Origin: JBEKCP01 sp050014815
GTDB lineage: Bacteria; Planctomycetota; Planctomycetia; Pirellulales; Thermoguttaceae
DNA length: 14,300 bases
Reading direction: 5' to 3'
Assembly: GCA_050014815.1 (NCBI GenBank)
Contig: JBEKCP010000074.1
Coordinates: 1 to 14,300, forward strand
Position numbers and translations under genes: made by a program. Below the pieces are notes generated by a model that saw only the letters and a list, made by a program, of their open reading frames with translations, searched no databases and was not told the DNA's origin. Positions 14,098 through 14,300 of this stretch are shown here, one piece after another (the stretch's first letter is position 1; each line of letters opens with the position of its first letter).

Positions 14098-14300
14098 TCA
14101 TGGTAGGGATGGTGTCACTCCGTGGTACCGTCGGCCGCGGAAGTCGGGCAGGCCAACGTCGACGATCACTCGACAGTCGGACGGCCGAATGGTCAACGAA
14201 ACGAGCCGCAGCGCGCGTCGGTGCGACACACCGACATCGCGTGCTGGCACCCTTTCGACGCGGAGGATGGGGTGACCTCCGCAGACAAGTGGACTGGAGT
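14098..14300 (-). CDS. Possible C-terminal end of an unrecognised gene (partial, enters from right edge)
   Basis: One minus-strand frame is open from the window edge to a TGA at 14098-14100 (66 codons, ending GVTPSLP). It contains an alternating hydrophobic stretch, LRLVSLTIRPSDCRVIVDVGLPD, plausible as beta-strands of a real protein. A second minus-strand frame is also open but reads as Arg/Pro-rich shadow. No family is recognised and the piece is short, so this is a weak call. Confidence 0.25.
   Translation of the reverse strand, partial: SSPLVCGGHPILRVERVPARDVGVSHRRALRLVSLTIRPSDCRVIVDVGLPDFRGRRYHGVTPSLP

Noticed and set aside
1..14300. Search by eye for CRISPR arrays, tRNA, rRNA, riboswitches and insertion-sequence ends
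   Set aside because: No regularly spaced repeats, no cloverleaf with a CCA-type acceptor, no conserved rRNA blocks and no transposase-like protein were found.

Overview
The window is GC-rich bacterial DNA in which every gene I accept lies on the minus strand, so transcription runs from high to low coordinates. The taxon cannot be read directly. Large secreted glycoside-hydrolase-like proteins, an extracellular HEAT-repeat fusion, an FG-GAP/VCBS protein and an F5/8C-type discoidin domain together suggest a polysaccharide-degrading member of the PVC/Planctomycetota type. That is an inference from gene content, not from a marker gene.

Region 1 (about 14300 to 7979) is an intracellular sugar-metabolism cluster. 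In transcription order it has: an unrecognised reading frame entering from the right edge; a 3'-truncated HAD phosphatase remnant; a class II ketose-bisphosphate aldolase; a PHP-domain phosphoesterase coupled to it by an ATGA overlap; a DeoC-family class I aldolase; a two-gene toxin-antitoxin-like insert; and an FGGY carbohydrate kinase. Kinase plus aldolases fits phosphorylation and cleavage of a sugar or deoxysugar released outside the cell, but the substrate is unknown.

The insert between the DeoC-like gene and the kinase (9580-11059) stands out. A 422-codon ORF has an unrecognised N-terminal part ending in an eight-cysteine cluster. It then runs in frame into a BrnT-type toxin that lacks its usual first residues. 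A small ribbon-helix-helix-like antitoxin gene follows, overlapping by 23 bp. Its base composition is lower in GC than that of its neighbours.

Region 2 (7926 to 1) is a secretion block: a propeller-like protein with CBM35/CBM6 and F5/8C-type domains, a GH29 alpha-L-fucosidase, a GH123/DUF4091-like protein with C-terminal HEAT repeats, and an FG-GAP/VCBS protein that leaves the left edge. All four carry signal peptides. The first two have sigma70-like promoters, and their promoter and signal-peptide DNA is visibly similar although the mature proteins are unrelated. The last two are coupled by ATGA. Together the block looks like an outer-surface glycan-processing module feeding the kinase/aldolase genes.

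No tRNA, rRNA, CRISPR array or intact transposase was seen. A 44-bp dyad built on a GGGACAGTCCC core lies in front of the DeoC-like gene and resembles a REP-type element.
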